From positions 39,590 through 103,589 of the forward strand of contig NZ_BBXC01000027.1 of assembly GCF_001570525.1 (NCBI RefSeq): a DNA stretch of 64,000 nt. Direction: 5' to 3'. The stretch's first letter is position 1. Each line of letters begins with the position of its first letter. Shown here piece after piece: positions 25,724 to 35,166 of this stretch. The DNA comes from Herbidospora sakaeratensis (GTDB taxonomy: Bacteria; Actinomycetota; Actinomycetes; Streptosporangiales; Streptosporangiaceae). The translations under genes were made by a program, and so were the position numbers. The notes beneath the pieces were generated by a model that saw nothing but the letters and a program-made list of their open reading frames with translations, did no database searches and was not told the DNA's origin.

Positions 25724-26704
25724 ATGGCTGCCGGTTCGGGGAGGTTCGCGGCCCTGATGAGAACACCTGGTGATCCGGCCATCGAGCTGGCCGAGGGCTT
25801 CACCAGCCGCGTGGTCGGCCGCACGGGCGAACGGGTCGGGGGGCTCACGTGGCACCAGGCGCCCGACGACGGCGCGTGCTTCGCCGACGGCGACGGCTGG
25901 ATCTACGTCTCCAACTCCGAGATCCCGCTCCTCGGCGGGGTGTCGGCGCTCAGGTTCGGCCCCGACGGGTCGATCCGCAGCGGCTACCGCATCCTGTCGG
26001 GCACCGACAGCAACCGGGCCGGGGGCGCGACGTCGTGGAACACGTGGCTCTCGTGTGAGGACACCTGCCGCGGCCGCGTCTTCGAGTGTGACCCCTACGG
26101 CCACTTCGCCGCCATGCCGCGCCTGGCCATGGGCCTGTTCCGGCACGAGAGCGCCGTCTGCGACGAGGTCGGCCAGGTCGTCTACCTGACCGAAGACCAC
26201 CCCGAAGGATGCCTCTACCGGTTCCGCCCCGACGACTGGGGCGACCTCACGACCGGCGTCCTGGAGGTCATGGTCGGCGCCGGCGCCGGGAAGGTGACGT
26301 GGTCGCGGGTGCCCAACCCCGCCGCCACCGACGCGCCCACCCGCGACCAGGTCGAGGGCACGGTGCGCTTCGAACGGGCCGGCCGCTGCTCGACCTCGGG
26401 CGGCTTCTGCTACTTCTCGACCGGCGACGACCGGGTCTGGTCCTACGACCCGACGGCGGGCGAGCTCTCGGTCCTCTACGGGGCCGACCCGAGACTGCTG
26501 GCCGGCGCCGGTGACCTGTTCGTCACCCGCGACGGCGAGATCACCATCATCGGCGACGACGGGGCGGTCACCCCGCTCCTGCGCGTCGGCGGCCCGGAGC
26601 GGTCGATCACCGGCCTCGCCTTCTCCCCCGACGGGGAGCGCCTCTACTTCTCCTCCCGGGAGGGCGGGGTCACCTACGAGGTGACCGGCCCTTTCAAAGG
26701 CTGA
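25724..26704 (+). CDS. PhoX-like (DUF839) beta-propeller phosphatase homologue
   Basis: 326-aa protein related to the PhoX alkaline phosphatases. Diagnostic segments are GGATSWNTWLSCEDTCRGRVFECDP (the SWxTWLxxEE-like region), HESAVCDEVGQVVYLTEDHPEGCLYRF (YLTED metal site), and the C-terminal GLAFSPDGERLYFSSR. Unlike classic PhoX there is no TAT signal peptide, so this copy appears cytoplasmic, and the usual Glu-Glu pair is ED here. ATG 25724 follows GAGGGAGG, and a TAGCGT -10 element (25699-25704) precedes it. It is divergent from the KAP gene. Phosphatase activity is inferred from family only. Confidence 0.8.
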   Translation: MAAGSGRFAALMRTPGDPAIELAEGFTSRVVGRTGERVGGLTWHQAPDDGACFADGDGWIYVSNSEIPLLGGVSALRFGPDGSIRSGYRILSGTDSNRAGGATSWNTWLSCEDTCRGRVFECDPYGHFAAMPRLAMGLFRHESAVCDEVGQVVYLTEDHPEGCLYRFRPDDWGDLTTGVLEVMVGAGAGKVTWSRVPNPAATDAPTRDQVEGTVRFERAGRCSTSGGFCYFSTGDDRVWSYDPTAGELSVLYGADPRLLAGAGDLFVTRDGEITIIGDDGAVTPLLRVGGPERSITGLAFSPDGERLYFSSREGGVTYEVTGPFKG

Positions 26705-26785
26705 TATTTCCGGTACGACCACACCGGCCGCGAACGGCACACCCCAATCGCAGGCGGGCCCTTGCCCAGGAGACCGGCTCCCGGC

Positions 26786-26945
26786 GCGACACACTGCGAT
26801 CGTCGACGGAAGCTTTGATCAGAAGGCCGTCGCGGCCGGGGCGGCACACTGAGGTCGTTGACGGGGGTCTTGATCAGGAGGCTGCCTCCCGATTCGGCCT
26901 GGGCGGCGCATCGCAGTCGTTGAGCGGGGCTTTCTTCAGGTGGCC
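26786..26945. repeat. Three degenerate tandem repeats between convergent genes
   Basis: Three copies of a roughly 55-62 bp unit lie in tandem near 26790, 26845 and 26907. Shared blocks are CACACTG/GCATCGC, GTCGTTGAC or a close variant, and TTGATCAGGAGGC or a close variant. The third copy runs into the last codons of the ABC ATPase gene, whose stop lies inside the unit. No protein or RNA of known type is recognised. Confidence 0.65.
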
Positions 26946-27760
26946 ATCCCGGCGCGGGACGAGGCCGCGTCCCTGATCGCGGCGTCCACCTTCTCGCGCA
27001 GGTCCCCGCCCACCCGGGCGTCCAGGGTGATGCGGCCCGGTGGTCCCGCCAGGGCGATGACGCGGGTGCCCAGGGTGGTCGCCTCGGTGACGTCATGGGT
27101 GATGAACAGCACCGTCACCCCGGTGCTCCGCCAGAGTCCGCGGATCTCCTCCTGCATGCGTTCGCGGGTGAAGGCGTCGAGAGCGCCGAAGGGTTCGTCC
27201 ATGAGCAGGACCTTGGGGCGGGGCGCCAGCGCCCGCGCGATGGCGGCGCGCTGCCGCATGCCGCCGGAGAGCTCGTAGGGCTTCAGCCTCGCCGCGTTCT
27301 CCAGCCCGGTCATGGCCAGCAGCTCGGCGACGCGTTCTTTCCGGGCGGCTTTGGGCAGGCGGCGAAGCCCGAAGCCGATATTTCCTGACACGGACAACCA
27401 GGGGAACAAGCGCGGCTGCTGGAAGACCACGCCCCGGGAGGGCCCCGGCCCGGTCACCGGCACGCCGTCGGCCAGCACGGTTCCGGCCGTGGGCGGGGCG
27501 AACCCCGCCACCAGGCTCAGCAACGTGCTCTTGCCGCAGCCCGACGGCCCGACCACCGTCAGGAACTCCCCGGCCGGGATGACCAGGTCGATCGGCCCGA
27601 GCGCCGGGCGGTCGCGGTAGACCCGCGTCACCGCCCGAAGCTCGATCGCCGCCGATCCGGCCGCCGATCTGGTCGCCGGGTCGATGACGACGCCGGGGTC
27701 CGCCGCCTCCACGACGGCGGAACCCGGGCTCTCGCCGGCCCCGAGGTCAGGGGAGGGCAT
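26936..27760 (-). CDS. ssuB: Sulfonate/taurine-type ABC transporter ATP-binding protein
   Basis: 274-aa ABC ATPase. Walker A GPSGCGKST, Q-loop VVFQQPRLFPWLSV, signature LSGGMRQRAAIARALA, Walker B VLLMDEPFGALD and H-loop FITHDVTEAT are intact; LFPWLSV after the Q-loop is typical of the nitrate/sulfonate/taurine group. An extra N-terminal segment of about 38 residues precedes the domain. Its ATG lies inside the end of the binding-protein gene (14-bp overlap), so it is co-translated as last gene of an ssuD-C-A-B order operon. The true substrate could be any aliphatic sulfonate; the monooxygenase gene supports this. Confidence 0.85.
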   Translation of the reverse strand: MPSPDLGAGESPGSAVVEAADPGVVIDPATRSAAGSAAIELRAVTRVYRDRPALGPIDLVIPAGEFLTVVGPSGCGKSTLLSLVAGFAPPTAGTVLADGVPVTGPGPSRGVVFQQPRLFPWLSVSGNIGFGLRRLPKAARKERVAELLAMTGLENAARLKPYELSGGMRQRAAIARALAPRPKVLLMDEPFGALDAFTRERMQEEIRGLWRSTGVTVLFITHDVTEATTLGTRVIALAGPPGRITLDARVGGDLREKVDAAIRDAASSRAGMAT

Positions 27761-28727
27761 TGGGCAGCAGGCCCTTCTGGAAGACCGTCAGGTCGGGCAC
27801 CGCGTCGAGCTGCTTCTGGCCGACCAGGAACTCCGCCGCGCTGCGCAGGTTCTCCGCGAGCTTGCCGGGCGCCTGCGCCGTGCCGAGGTAGTCGGGGGAG
27901 CGCTGTTCGGCGGCGTCGAGGAGGACGAGCTGGCCCAGCTGGCGGCCGGCCTCGGCCGGGTCGAGGTTGAGCTGGCGGCCGATGGCCGCGGCCGCCGCCG
28001 CCGCGTCGGTGCGGGTCAGCTTGACCGCCCGGTCCTGCTGCTTGAGCCACTCCTGGAGGATCTCGGGGTGCTTGTCGGCGAACTCGTTGCGGACCACCGC
28101 CAGGTCGGCGGTGAGCTTGCCCTTCCCGGCCAGCTCGCGGCTGGACGCCAGGACGCCGCCGTCCTTCTCCAGTTCGGCCAGGACCGGCGTCCAGACGTAG
28201 GCGGCGTCGATGTCGCCGCGGACCCAGGCGGCCTGGATGTCCGGCGGCTGGAGGTCGATGACCTTGGCGTCGGTGACGCCGGCCTCCGCCAGGACCGCCA
28301 GCAGGCTGTAGTGGGCGGTCGAGGCGAACGGGGTCGCGATCGTCTTCCCGGCCAGGCCGGCGACCGAGGTGATCTCCTTCTTGGCGACCAGGGCCTCGTT
28401 GTCGCCGATCACGTCGAAGATCCACGGCACCCGGTAGGGGATGTCGAGCGGCGCCGACAGGCCCCGGGTCACCGGCGAGCTGCCGGCCAGGCCGATGTCG
28501 ATCGCCCCCGCGATCATGGCCGTGTTCACGTCGCCCCCGGAGTCGAACTTGCTCCAGGTGATCTCGGTGTCGGGGAGCGCCTGCTCCAGCCACTTCTGGT
28601 CTTTGACGATCAGGTCGCCGTTGGGGATGAGCTGGTAGCCGATGCGCAGCGCGGTCTTGGCCGGCTCGTCGGCGGGGGCGGCGCAGGCCGTGGCCAGCAC
28701 CAGCAGCGCCACGATGACGCGTTTCAA
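27747..28727 (-). CDS. ssuA: Sulfonate/taurine-type ABC transporter substrate-binding lipoprotein
   Basis: 326 aa. The N-terminus KRVIVALLVLATACAAP is a lipoprotein signal with the lipobox ending at Cys near 15. The mature part has the NMT1/TauA type-2 periplasmic fold: LRIGYQLIPNGDLIVKDQKWLEQALP, KFDSGGDVNTAMIAGAIDIGLAGSSPVTRG, VIGDNEALVAKKEI, and LAGKTIATPFASTAHYSLLAVLAEAGV. It captures sulfonates outside the membrane for the permease. Start is a rare TTG at 28727, supported by AAGGAG spaced 5 nt. The start is 10 nt after the permease stop. Confidence 0.86.
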   Translation of the reverse strand: MKRVIVALLVLATACAAPADEPAKTALRIGYQLIPNGDLIVKDQKWLEQALPDTEITWSKFDSGGDVNTAMIAGAIDIGLAGSSPVTRGLSAPLDIPYRVPWIFDVIGDNEALVAKKEITSVAGLAGKTIATPFASTAHYSLLAVLAEAGVTDAKVIDLQPPDIQAAWVRGDIDAAYVWTPVLAELEKDGGVLASSRELAGKGKLTADLAVVRNEFADKHPEILQEWLKQQDRAVKLTRTDAAAAAAAIGRQLNLDPAEAGRQLGQLVLLDAAEQRSPDYLGTAQAPGKLAENLRSAAEFLVGQKQLDAVPDLTVFQKGLLPNALP

Positions 28728-28737
28728 GGGGGCTCCT

Positions 28738-29499
28738 TCAGATGTGACGGCCGCGCCAGGGCACGAGCCGCCGGTCGAGCGTTTGCAGCAGGTAGTCGAT
28801 GAGCAGGCCGGACAGGCCGATGACGATGATCCCCAGCACGACGACGTCGGTCTGGTTGTAGCGCTGGGCGTCGCGGACCATGCCGCCGATGCCCGGCACG
28901 CCGTTGACGGTCTCGGCGGCCACGACGGTCGTGTACGCCACCCCGACCGCCACCCGCACCCCCGTCACGATCTCGGGCAGGGCGCTGGGCAGCACCACCC
29001 GGTAGGGGATCTCCCACGGGCGGGCGCCCAGCGAGCGGGCGGCGTTCAGGTAGTCGTCGTGCACGCCCCTGACGGCGTCGGCGGTGGCGACGGCCACCGG
29101 CGGCAGCGCGGCGAGCAGCAGCAGCCACACCTTCGGCTCCTCGCCGATGCCGAACCAGATGACGAGCAGGCTCAGGTAGGCCAGCGGCGGCAGCGTGCGC
29201 ACGAACGTGACGAGCGGGCCGAGCAGCGTGCGCAGCACCGGCACGACCCCGATGAGCAGCCCGAGCACGATGCCGCCGCCGACGCCGTAGAGGCAGCCGA
29301 GGACGATCCGGCGCAGGCTGGCCAGCAGGTGCCCGGCCAGGGTGTACCCGCTGTAGCCCTCGGTGGAGGTGCGCAGCAGCTGGTCCCAGACCGCGACCGG
29401 TTCGGGCACGAACACCGGCGGCCAGATCTTGAGCCAGGCCACCACCTGCCAGACCGCGAGCAGGAAGACGACGGCCCCGAGGCGCAGGGCGAGGTTCAT
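28738..29499 (-). CDS. ssuC: Sulfonate-type ABC transporter permease
   Basis: 253-aa inner-membrane permease with about six hydrophobic helices. The EAA loop that contacts the ATPase is visible as YLNAARSLGARPWEIPYRVVLPSALPEIVTGVRVAVGVAYTTVVAAE, the nitrate/sulfonate/taurine version. The ATG overlaps the monooxygenase stop (ATGA), so uptake and desulfonation are coupled in translation. No anomalies seen. Confidence 0.88.
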   Translation of the reverse strand: MNLALRLGAVVFLLAVWQVVAWLKIWPPVFVPEPVAVWDQLLRTSTEGYSGYTLAGHLLASLRRIVLGCLYGVGGGIVLGLLIGVVPVLRTLLGPLVTFVRTLPPLAYLSLLVIWFGIGEEPKVWLLLLAALPPVAVATADAVRGVHDDYLNAARSLGARPWEIPYRVVLPSALPEIVTGVRVAVGVAYTTVVAAETVNGVPGIGGMVRDAQRYNQTDVVVLGIIVIGLSGLLIDYLLQTLDRRLVPWRGRHI

Positions 29500-30560
29500 C
29501 TGAGCAGCGGCAGCAGGAACTCGCCGGCCCGGACCGACTCCTCCAGGTGCGGCCAGCCCGACAGGATGAACTCGTCGAGGCCGAGGGCGGCGTACTCGCG
29601 GATCAGCCGCGCGACCTCGGCGTACGACCCGACCAGCGCGGTGCCGGCGCCCTCGCGGACCAGCCCGACGCCCGCCCACAGGCCGGGGGAGATCTCCAGG
29701 TCGTCGGCGCTGCCGCCGTGCAGCCCGGCCATGCGGGCCTGGCCGACGGAGTCCATCCGGGCGAAGCGGGCCTGGGCGGCGGCGATGCGGTCGGGGTCCA
29801 TGCCCGACAGCAGCCGCCGGGCGTACGCCCACGCCTCGTCGGCGGTGTCGCGGGCGATGACGTGGAGGCGGATGCCGTAGCGCAGGGTGCGGCCGGTCTC
29901 GGCGGTGAGCTTGCGCATGCGCTCCAGGCGCTCGGCGATCATCGCCGGGGGCTCGCCCCACATCAGGTAGACGTCGGCGTGGTCGGCCGCGACCTTCTCG
30001 GCCGCCGGGGAGGCGCCGCCGAAGTAGATCTCCGGCGGGTCCGCCAGCGGGGTGGCCAGGCCGGCGTTCTCGACCCGGTAGTGGTCACCGGTGAACGAGA
30101 ACGGCGTGCCCTCCCAGGTCCGGCGCAGCACGTGGAGGTACTCGGCGGTCCGCGCGTAGCGCTCGTCGTGGTTCAGGAAGTCGCCGTAGGCGCGCTGCTC
30201 GGCGGGGTCGCCGCCGGTGACGACGTTGAGGCGCAGCCGCCCGCCGCTGACCTCCTGGAACGCCTCGGCCTGCTGGGCGAGCAGGGTCGGCAGGGTGAAG
30301 CCGGGCCGGAAGGCGACCAGCAGGCCGATCCGGTCGGTCGTGGCCGCCACGGCCGCGCAGGTGACGAGCGGGTCGGGACAACCGAGCCCGACCGGGGTGA
30401 GCACGGCCTCGAAGCCGGCCGACTCGGACGCCTGGGCGACCTGGGTCAGGTATCGGAGCGTGGGCCGCCGGACCGGCGCCGCGCCGGCCGCCACCGTGGT
30501 GGTCGCCGGGCGGACGTAGTGGCCGTCGCCCGACGTCGGGAGGAACCAGTGGAACCGCAT
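29496..30560 (-). CDS. ssuD: FMNH2-dependent alkanesulfonate monooxygenase (LLM class)
   Basis: 354-aa bacterial-luciferase-like monooxygenase that releases sulfite from alkanesulfonates using reduced FMN. It begins with FHWFLPTSGDGHYV, and contains RLRLNVVTGGDPAEQRAYGDFLNHDERYARTAEYL, a GGASPAAEKVAADHADVYLMWGEPP segment, and the C-terminal LGLDEFILSGWPHLEE, all typical of SsuD. The reducing partner SsuE is not in the window. It has its own promoter with TATGCT 6 nt before the ATG and TTTACT 17 nt further upstream, but lies only 17 bp after the MarR-GNAT gene. First gene of ssuDCAB. Confidence 0.9.
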   Translation of the reverse strand: MRFHWFLPTSGDGHYVRPATTTVAAGAAPVRRPTLRYLTQVAQASESAGFEAVLTPVGLGCPDPLVTCAAVAATTDRIGLLVAFRPGFTLPTLLAQQAEAFQEVSGGRLRLNVVTGGDPAEQRAYGDFLNHDERYARTAEYLHVLRRTWEGTPFSFTGDHYRVENAGLATPLADPPEIYFGGASPAAEKVAADHADVYLMWGEPPAMIAERLERMRKLTAETGRTLRYGIRLHVIARDTADEAWAYARRLLSGMDPDRIAAAQARFARMDSVGQARMAGLHGGSADDLEISPGLWAGVGLVREGAGTALVGSYAEVARLIREYAALGLDEFILSGWPHLEESVRAGEFLLPLLR

Positions 30561-30566
30561 GCCGGG

Positions 30567-30595
30567 AGCATATTCCGCTAATTCCCATCAGTAAA
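30567..30595 (-). promoter_or_regulatory. Leaderless promoter of the ssu operon
   Basis: Minus strand: TTTACT (30595-30590), 17-bp spacer, TATGCT (30572-30567), then 6 nt to the ATG at 30560. There is no Shine-Dalgarno, so the transcript probably begins at or next to the start codon. The -35 lies inside the 3' end of the MarR-GNAT gene. Confidence 0.65.
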
Positions 30596-31489
30596 GGGGG
30601 GAATCTCGCGCTCCCAGATCTCGTCCACGAACCCGTCGGCCTGTTCGGTGCCGGTGACCTCGAAGCCGGCGGCCTGGTAGATCCGCCGGGCGGAGGTCAG
30701 CACGTCGCGCGTCCAGAGCCGGATCCGCGTGTATCCGGCGTCGGCGGCGAACCGCAGGCACTCCTCGACCAGCCGCGCGCCCACCCCGCGCCCGCGCGCC
30801 CACGGCTCGACCAGCAGCAGCCGCAACTGCGCGGTCCGCTGATCGCTCCGGACACAGAGCACGCACCCCGCCGGACGCCCGTCGACCTCGGCGATCCACC
30901 CGGCCTGGCCGGGGTCGCCGAGGTGGTCGAGGAAGTCGGCGCACACGCGGGCCACCAGCGCCTCGAAGTCGGCCCCCCAGCCCTGCTCGCGGCCGTAGAT
31001 CGCGCCGTGCCGCTGCACCACCCACCCCAGGTCGCCGGGCCGGGGCGGCCGGATGACCACGGTGTCGCTCCGGGGGGCGCCACCGAGCGCCTCCCGGATC
31101 GCGGCCATGCCGCTCAGCAGGCGCGGCAGGTCGGCGCCGTCGAGCAGGGCGGCGACCTGGGCCGCCGACTTCCCGTCCAGGTCCGTGTACGTCTCCCTCC
31201 CGGCCCCCGTGAGCGACACGACCTGGCGGCGGGCGTCGTGACCGGCCCGCTCCCGGGTCACCAGCCCGTCGGCCTCCAGCCGGGTCAGCAGGCGGCTGAG
31301 GTGGCCGGCGTCGAGGCCGAGCGCCCGCCGGATCTCCCCGGTTTCCATGGGGGCGGGGGCCTGGCCCAGTTCGTACAGGACCCTGGCCTCGGTCAATGAA
31401 TAGGGGGAGTCGTGCATGCCGGGCCCGAGCACGCCGATGACCTCGGTGTAGAAGCGGTTGAACGCGCGGACCTCCGCGATCGGGTCCAT
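30578..31489 (-). CDS. MarR-type regulator fused to GNAT acetyltransferase
   Basis: 303 aa with two parts. Residues 1-140 form a MarR winged helix: DSPYSLTEARVLYELGQ, MRRALGLDAGHLSRLLTRLEADGLVTRE-like recognition helix and an RRQVVSLTGAG wing. Residues 150-300 are a GNAT domain with LLLVEPWARGRGVGARLVEECLRFA, the acetyl-CoA pyrophosphate loop R-G-R-G-V-G-A, and YQAAGFEVTGTE. Such fusions are known and often link small-molecule acetylation to transcription. Start ATG 31489 after GGAG. A perfect inverted repeat lies upstream. The acetylated target is unknown; proximity to ssuD may be coincidental. Confidence 0.85.
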   Translation of the reverse strand: MDPIAEVRAFNRFYTEVIGVLGPGMHDSPYSLTEARVLYELGQAPAPMETGEIRRALGLDAGHLSRLLTRLEADGLVTRERAGHDARRQVVSLTGAGRETYTDLDGKSAAQVAALLDGADLPRLLSGMAAIREALGGAPRSDTVVIRPPRPGDLGWVVQRHGAIYGREQGWGADFEALVARVCADFLDHLGDPGQAGWIAEVDGRPAGCVLCVRSDQRTAQLRLLLVEPWARGRGVGARLVEECLRFAADAGYTRIRLWTRDVLTSARRIYQAAGFEVTGTEQADGFVDEIWEREIPPFTDGN

Positions 31490-31505
31490 TGCTCTCCTCA
31501 AGTAA

Positions 31506-31526
31506 ATCGTTGACTCAGGCAACGAT
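31506..31526. promoter_or_regulatory. Perfect inverted repeat, probable MarR operator
   Basis: ATCGTTG, a 7-nt spacer, then CAACGAT. The 7-7-7 palindrome is 17 nt before the MarR-GNAT start and about 50 nt before the divergent lactonase, suiting control of both. Confidence 0.7.
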
Positions 31527-31577
31527 AACCCCGATGCGCTAGGGTTCGAAACCCGCCAGCCTTCTCGAAGGAGCGAC

Positions 31578-32546
31578 GTGAGCACGGTCTACATCGGCGG
31601 CTACACACCCGACACCGGAGGCGCTGGGGCCGGCGTCACCGTCGCCGGTCGCGCCGCGTCGGGCGCCCTCACCGAGGTCGGCACGGCCGCCGCCTCCGGC
31701 CCCTCGTTCCTCGCCGCCCACCCGGCGCTCCCGGTCCTCTACGCCGTCGGCGAGACCGACCCCGGCACGATCACCGCCTTCACGGCCACCGAGGACCCCG
31801 AGCGCCTGGCGACCCGGTCGAGCGGCGGCGGCTCCCCGTGCCACGTGGCCGTGGCCGACCGCTGGCTGGCGGTGGCCAACTACGGCGACGGCATGGTGGC
31901 CCTGCACGCGCTCGACGACGAGGGCCTCTTCTCCGGCCCGCCGCTGCTCTTCCCCGGGTTCGGCTCGGGCCCCGACTCCGACCGCCAGCGCGGCCCCCAC
32001 GCCCACCAGGCCACCTTCGAGGCGGGCGTGCTCCACGTCACCGACCTGGGCGCCGACCAGATCCGCCAGTGGCGGGTGCACCCCGACGTCACCGAGCTCG
32101 AACCGATCACCCTCACCCCCGGCACCGGCCCCCGCCACCTGGTGAGCGCCCCGACCGGCTGGTTCGTCACCGGCGAGCTCGACGGCCAGGTGCACGCCTT
32201 CGACCACAAGTGGCACCCGATCGGGCAGTTCGCGGCGAGCGGGCGCGACAGCGCCAACTACCCCTCCCACCTCCAGCTGCACCGCGACCGGCTCTACGTC
32301 GCCAACCGGGGCCCCAACACGATCAGCGTGTTCGACCCCGAGACGTTCAAGATGCTCGCCGAGGTCGACTGCGGCGGCGACTGGCCCCGCCACTTCGCGA
32401 TCGAGGGCGACGACCTCTACGTTGCCAACCAGCGCTCGGGCGGCGTCGTGCACTTCCGGCTGGCGGGCGGCGTGCCGGAGCCGACCGGCCACGTGCTGCC
32501 CGTGCCGACCCCGACCTGCGTCCTCCTTCGGGAGTCCAGCGCGTAG
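31578..32546 (+). CDS. Lactonase family seven-bladed propeller (6-phosphogluconolactonase-like)
   Basis: 322 aa of the YbhE-type lactonase family. Typical segments: VYIGGYTPDTG at the N-terminus, SFLAAHPALPVLYAVGE, SGGGSPCHVAVADRWLAVANYGDG, the HAHQATFE metal-site region, GPRHLVS, and YVANRGPNTISVF plus GDWPRHFAIEGDDLYVANQRSG near the end. The family hydrolyses 6-phosphogluconolactone in the pentose pathway, but many members have other lactone substrates. The start GTG follows GAAGGAG. A TAGGGT box near 31540 is the likely -10. It ends 4 bp from the convergent glycerol kinase gene. Confidence 0.83.
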   Translation: MSTVYIGGYTPDTGGAGAGVTVAGRAASGALTEVGTAAASGPSFLAAHPALPVLYAVGETDPGTITAFTATEDPERLATRSSGGGSPCHVAVADRWLAVANYGDGMVALHALDDEGLFSGPPLLFPGFGSGPDSDRQRGPHAHQATFEAGVLHVTDLGADQIRQWRVHPDVTELEPITLTPGTGPRHLVSAPTGWFVTGELDGQVHAFDHKWHPIGQFAASGRDSANYPSHLQLHRDRLYVANRGPNTISVFDPETFKMLAEVDCGGDWPRHFAIEGDDLYVANQRSGGVVHFRLAGGVPEPTGHVLPVPTPTCVLLRESSA

Positions 32547-32550
32547 ACGT

Positions 32551-34005
<1,455 letters not shown>

Positions 34006-34019
34006 GGCGCCTCACTTTT

Positions 34020-34031
34020 TGGTCTAGACCA
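34020..34031. promoter_or_regulatory. DasR-type operator (dre core)
   Basis: TGGTCTAGACCA is a perfect 12-bp palindrome identical to the core of the DasR-responsive element known from Streptomyces. It lies 15-26 nt upstream of the glpK start and about 82 nt before the PPi-phosphofructokinase gene. The outermost consensus bases (A[C/G]T at each end) are less well kept. Confidence 0.75.
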
Positions 34032-34112
34032 TTGTTGCGCCGTCACGGCAGAATGCCACCGTCGGCGTCCAGACACAGTCTGGCCGCGCTATCTCATATG
34101 GAGGAACCCGAC

Positions 34113-35138
34113 ATGCGTATTGGAGTGCTCACCGGCGGCGGCGACTGCCCCGGTCTGAACGCCGTGATCCGGGCCGTGGTCCGCAAGGGCGTCACGGTCT
34201 ACGGTCACGAGTTCGTGGGGTTCCGCGACGGCTGGCGCGGCCCGCTCGAGGGCGACACGATGCCCCTCGACGTTCAGTCCGTGCGCGGCATCCTGCCGCG
34301 CGGTGGCACCATCCTCGGCTCCTCGCGCACCAACCCGATCAAGATCGAGGGCGGCGTCGAGCGCATCAAGGAGAACCTTGCCGCGCAGGGCGTCGACGCC
34401 CTGGTCGCCATCGGCGGTGAGGACACCCTTGGCGTCGCCAAGCAGCTGTTCGACCGTGGCGTGAACGTCGTGGGCGTGCCCAAGACGATCGACAACGACC
34501 TGAACGCGACCGACTACACCTTCGGTTTCGACACCGCGGTGAACATCGCGATGGAGGCCATCGACCGCCTCCACACCACCGCCGAGTCGCACCACCGCGC
34601 CCTGATCTGCGAGGTCATGGGCCGCCACGCGGGCTGGATCGCGCTGCACGCCGGCATGGCCGCCGGGGCCAACGTCATCCTGATCCCCGAGAAGCCGTTC
34701 GACATCGACAAGGTCTGCGAGTACGTCGAGTCGCGCTTCAAGACCCGCTACGCCCCGATCATCGTGGTCGCCGAGGGCGCCCACCCGATCGACGGCCAGA
34801 TGGAGCTGCAGGCCGGCGAGCTCGACGCGTTCGGCCACGTCCGCCTCGGCGGCATCGGCGACCGTCTCGCCCAGGAGATCGAGAAGCGCACCGGCAAGGA
34901 GGCCCGCACCACGGTCCTCGGCCACATCCAGCGCGGCGGCACCCCGACGGCGTACGACCGCGTGCTGGCCACCCGCTTCGGCCTGGCCGCGATCGACGCC
35001 GTCCACGAGGGCGACTTCGGCAAGATGGTCGGCCTCCAGGGCACCGAGATCGTGCGCAACGGCCTCGACGCCGCGACGGCCGAGCTCAAGACCGTGCCCG
35101 TGCACCGCTACGCCGAGGCCGAGGTCTTCTTCGGCTAA
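34113..35138 (+). CDS. pfp: 6-phosphofructokinase, probably pyrophosphate-dependent
   Basis: 341 aa, the compact actinobacterial PFK type. GVLTGGGDCPGLNAVIR binds phosphate; PKTIDNDL carries the catalytic Asp; MGRHAGWIALHAGMA and GHIQRGGTPTAYDR form the sugar site. Two residues that separate phosphoryl donors are both of the PPi kind: Asp at position 104 (GGEDT) and Lys at 124 (VPKTID), where ATP enzymes have Gly at 104. This matches the Amycolatopsis methanolica PPi-PFK pattern and implies a reversible enzyme. ATG follows GGAGG by 8 nt. A GC-rich hairpin (35155-35180) follows the stop. Confidence 0.85.
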   Translation: MRIGVLTGGGDCPGLNAVIRAVVRKGVTVYGHEFVGFRDGWRGPLEGDTMPLDVQSVRGILPRGGTILGSSRTNPIKIEGGVERIKENLAAQGVDALVAIGGEDTLGVAKQLFDRGVNVVGVPKTIDNDLNATDYTFGFDTAVNIAMEAIDRLHTTAESHHRALICEVMGRHAGWIALHAGMAAGANVILIPEKPFDIDKVCEYVESRFKTRYAPIIVVAEGAHPIDGQMELQAGELDAFGHVRLGGIGDRLAQEIEKRTGKEARTTVLGHIQRGGTPTAYDRVLATRFGLAAIDAVHEGDFGKMVGLQGTEIVRNGLDAATAELKTVPVHRYAEAEVFFG

Positions 35139-35166
35139 AGATCTTCTCCTGCTGCGCCGCGCGGGG

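Noticed and set aside
31535..31560. GGGTTCGAAACCC resembling a tRNA T-arm
   Set aside because: Only a 3-bp stem around the loop, with no acceptor, D or anticodon arm in the flanks. The TAGGGT part is better read as the -10 box of the lactonase gene.
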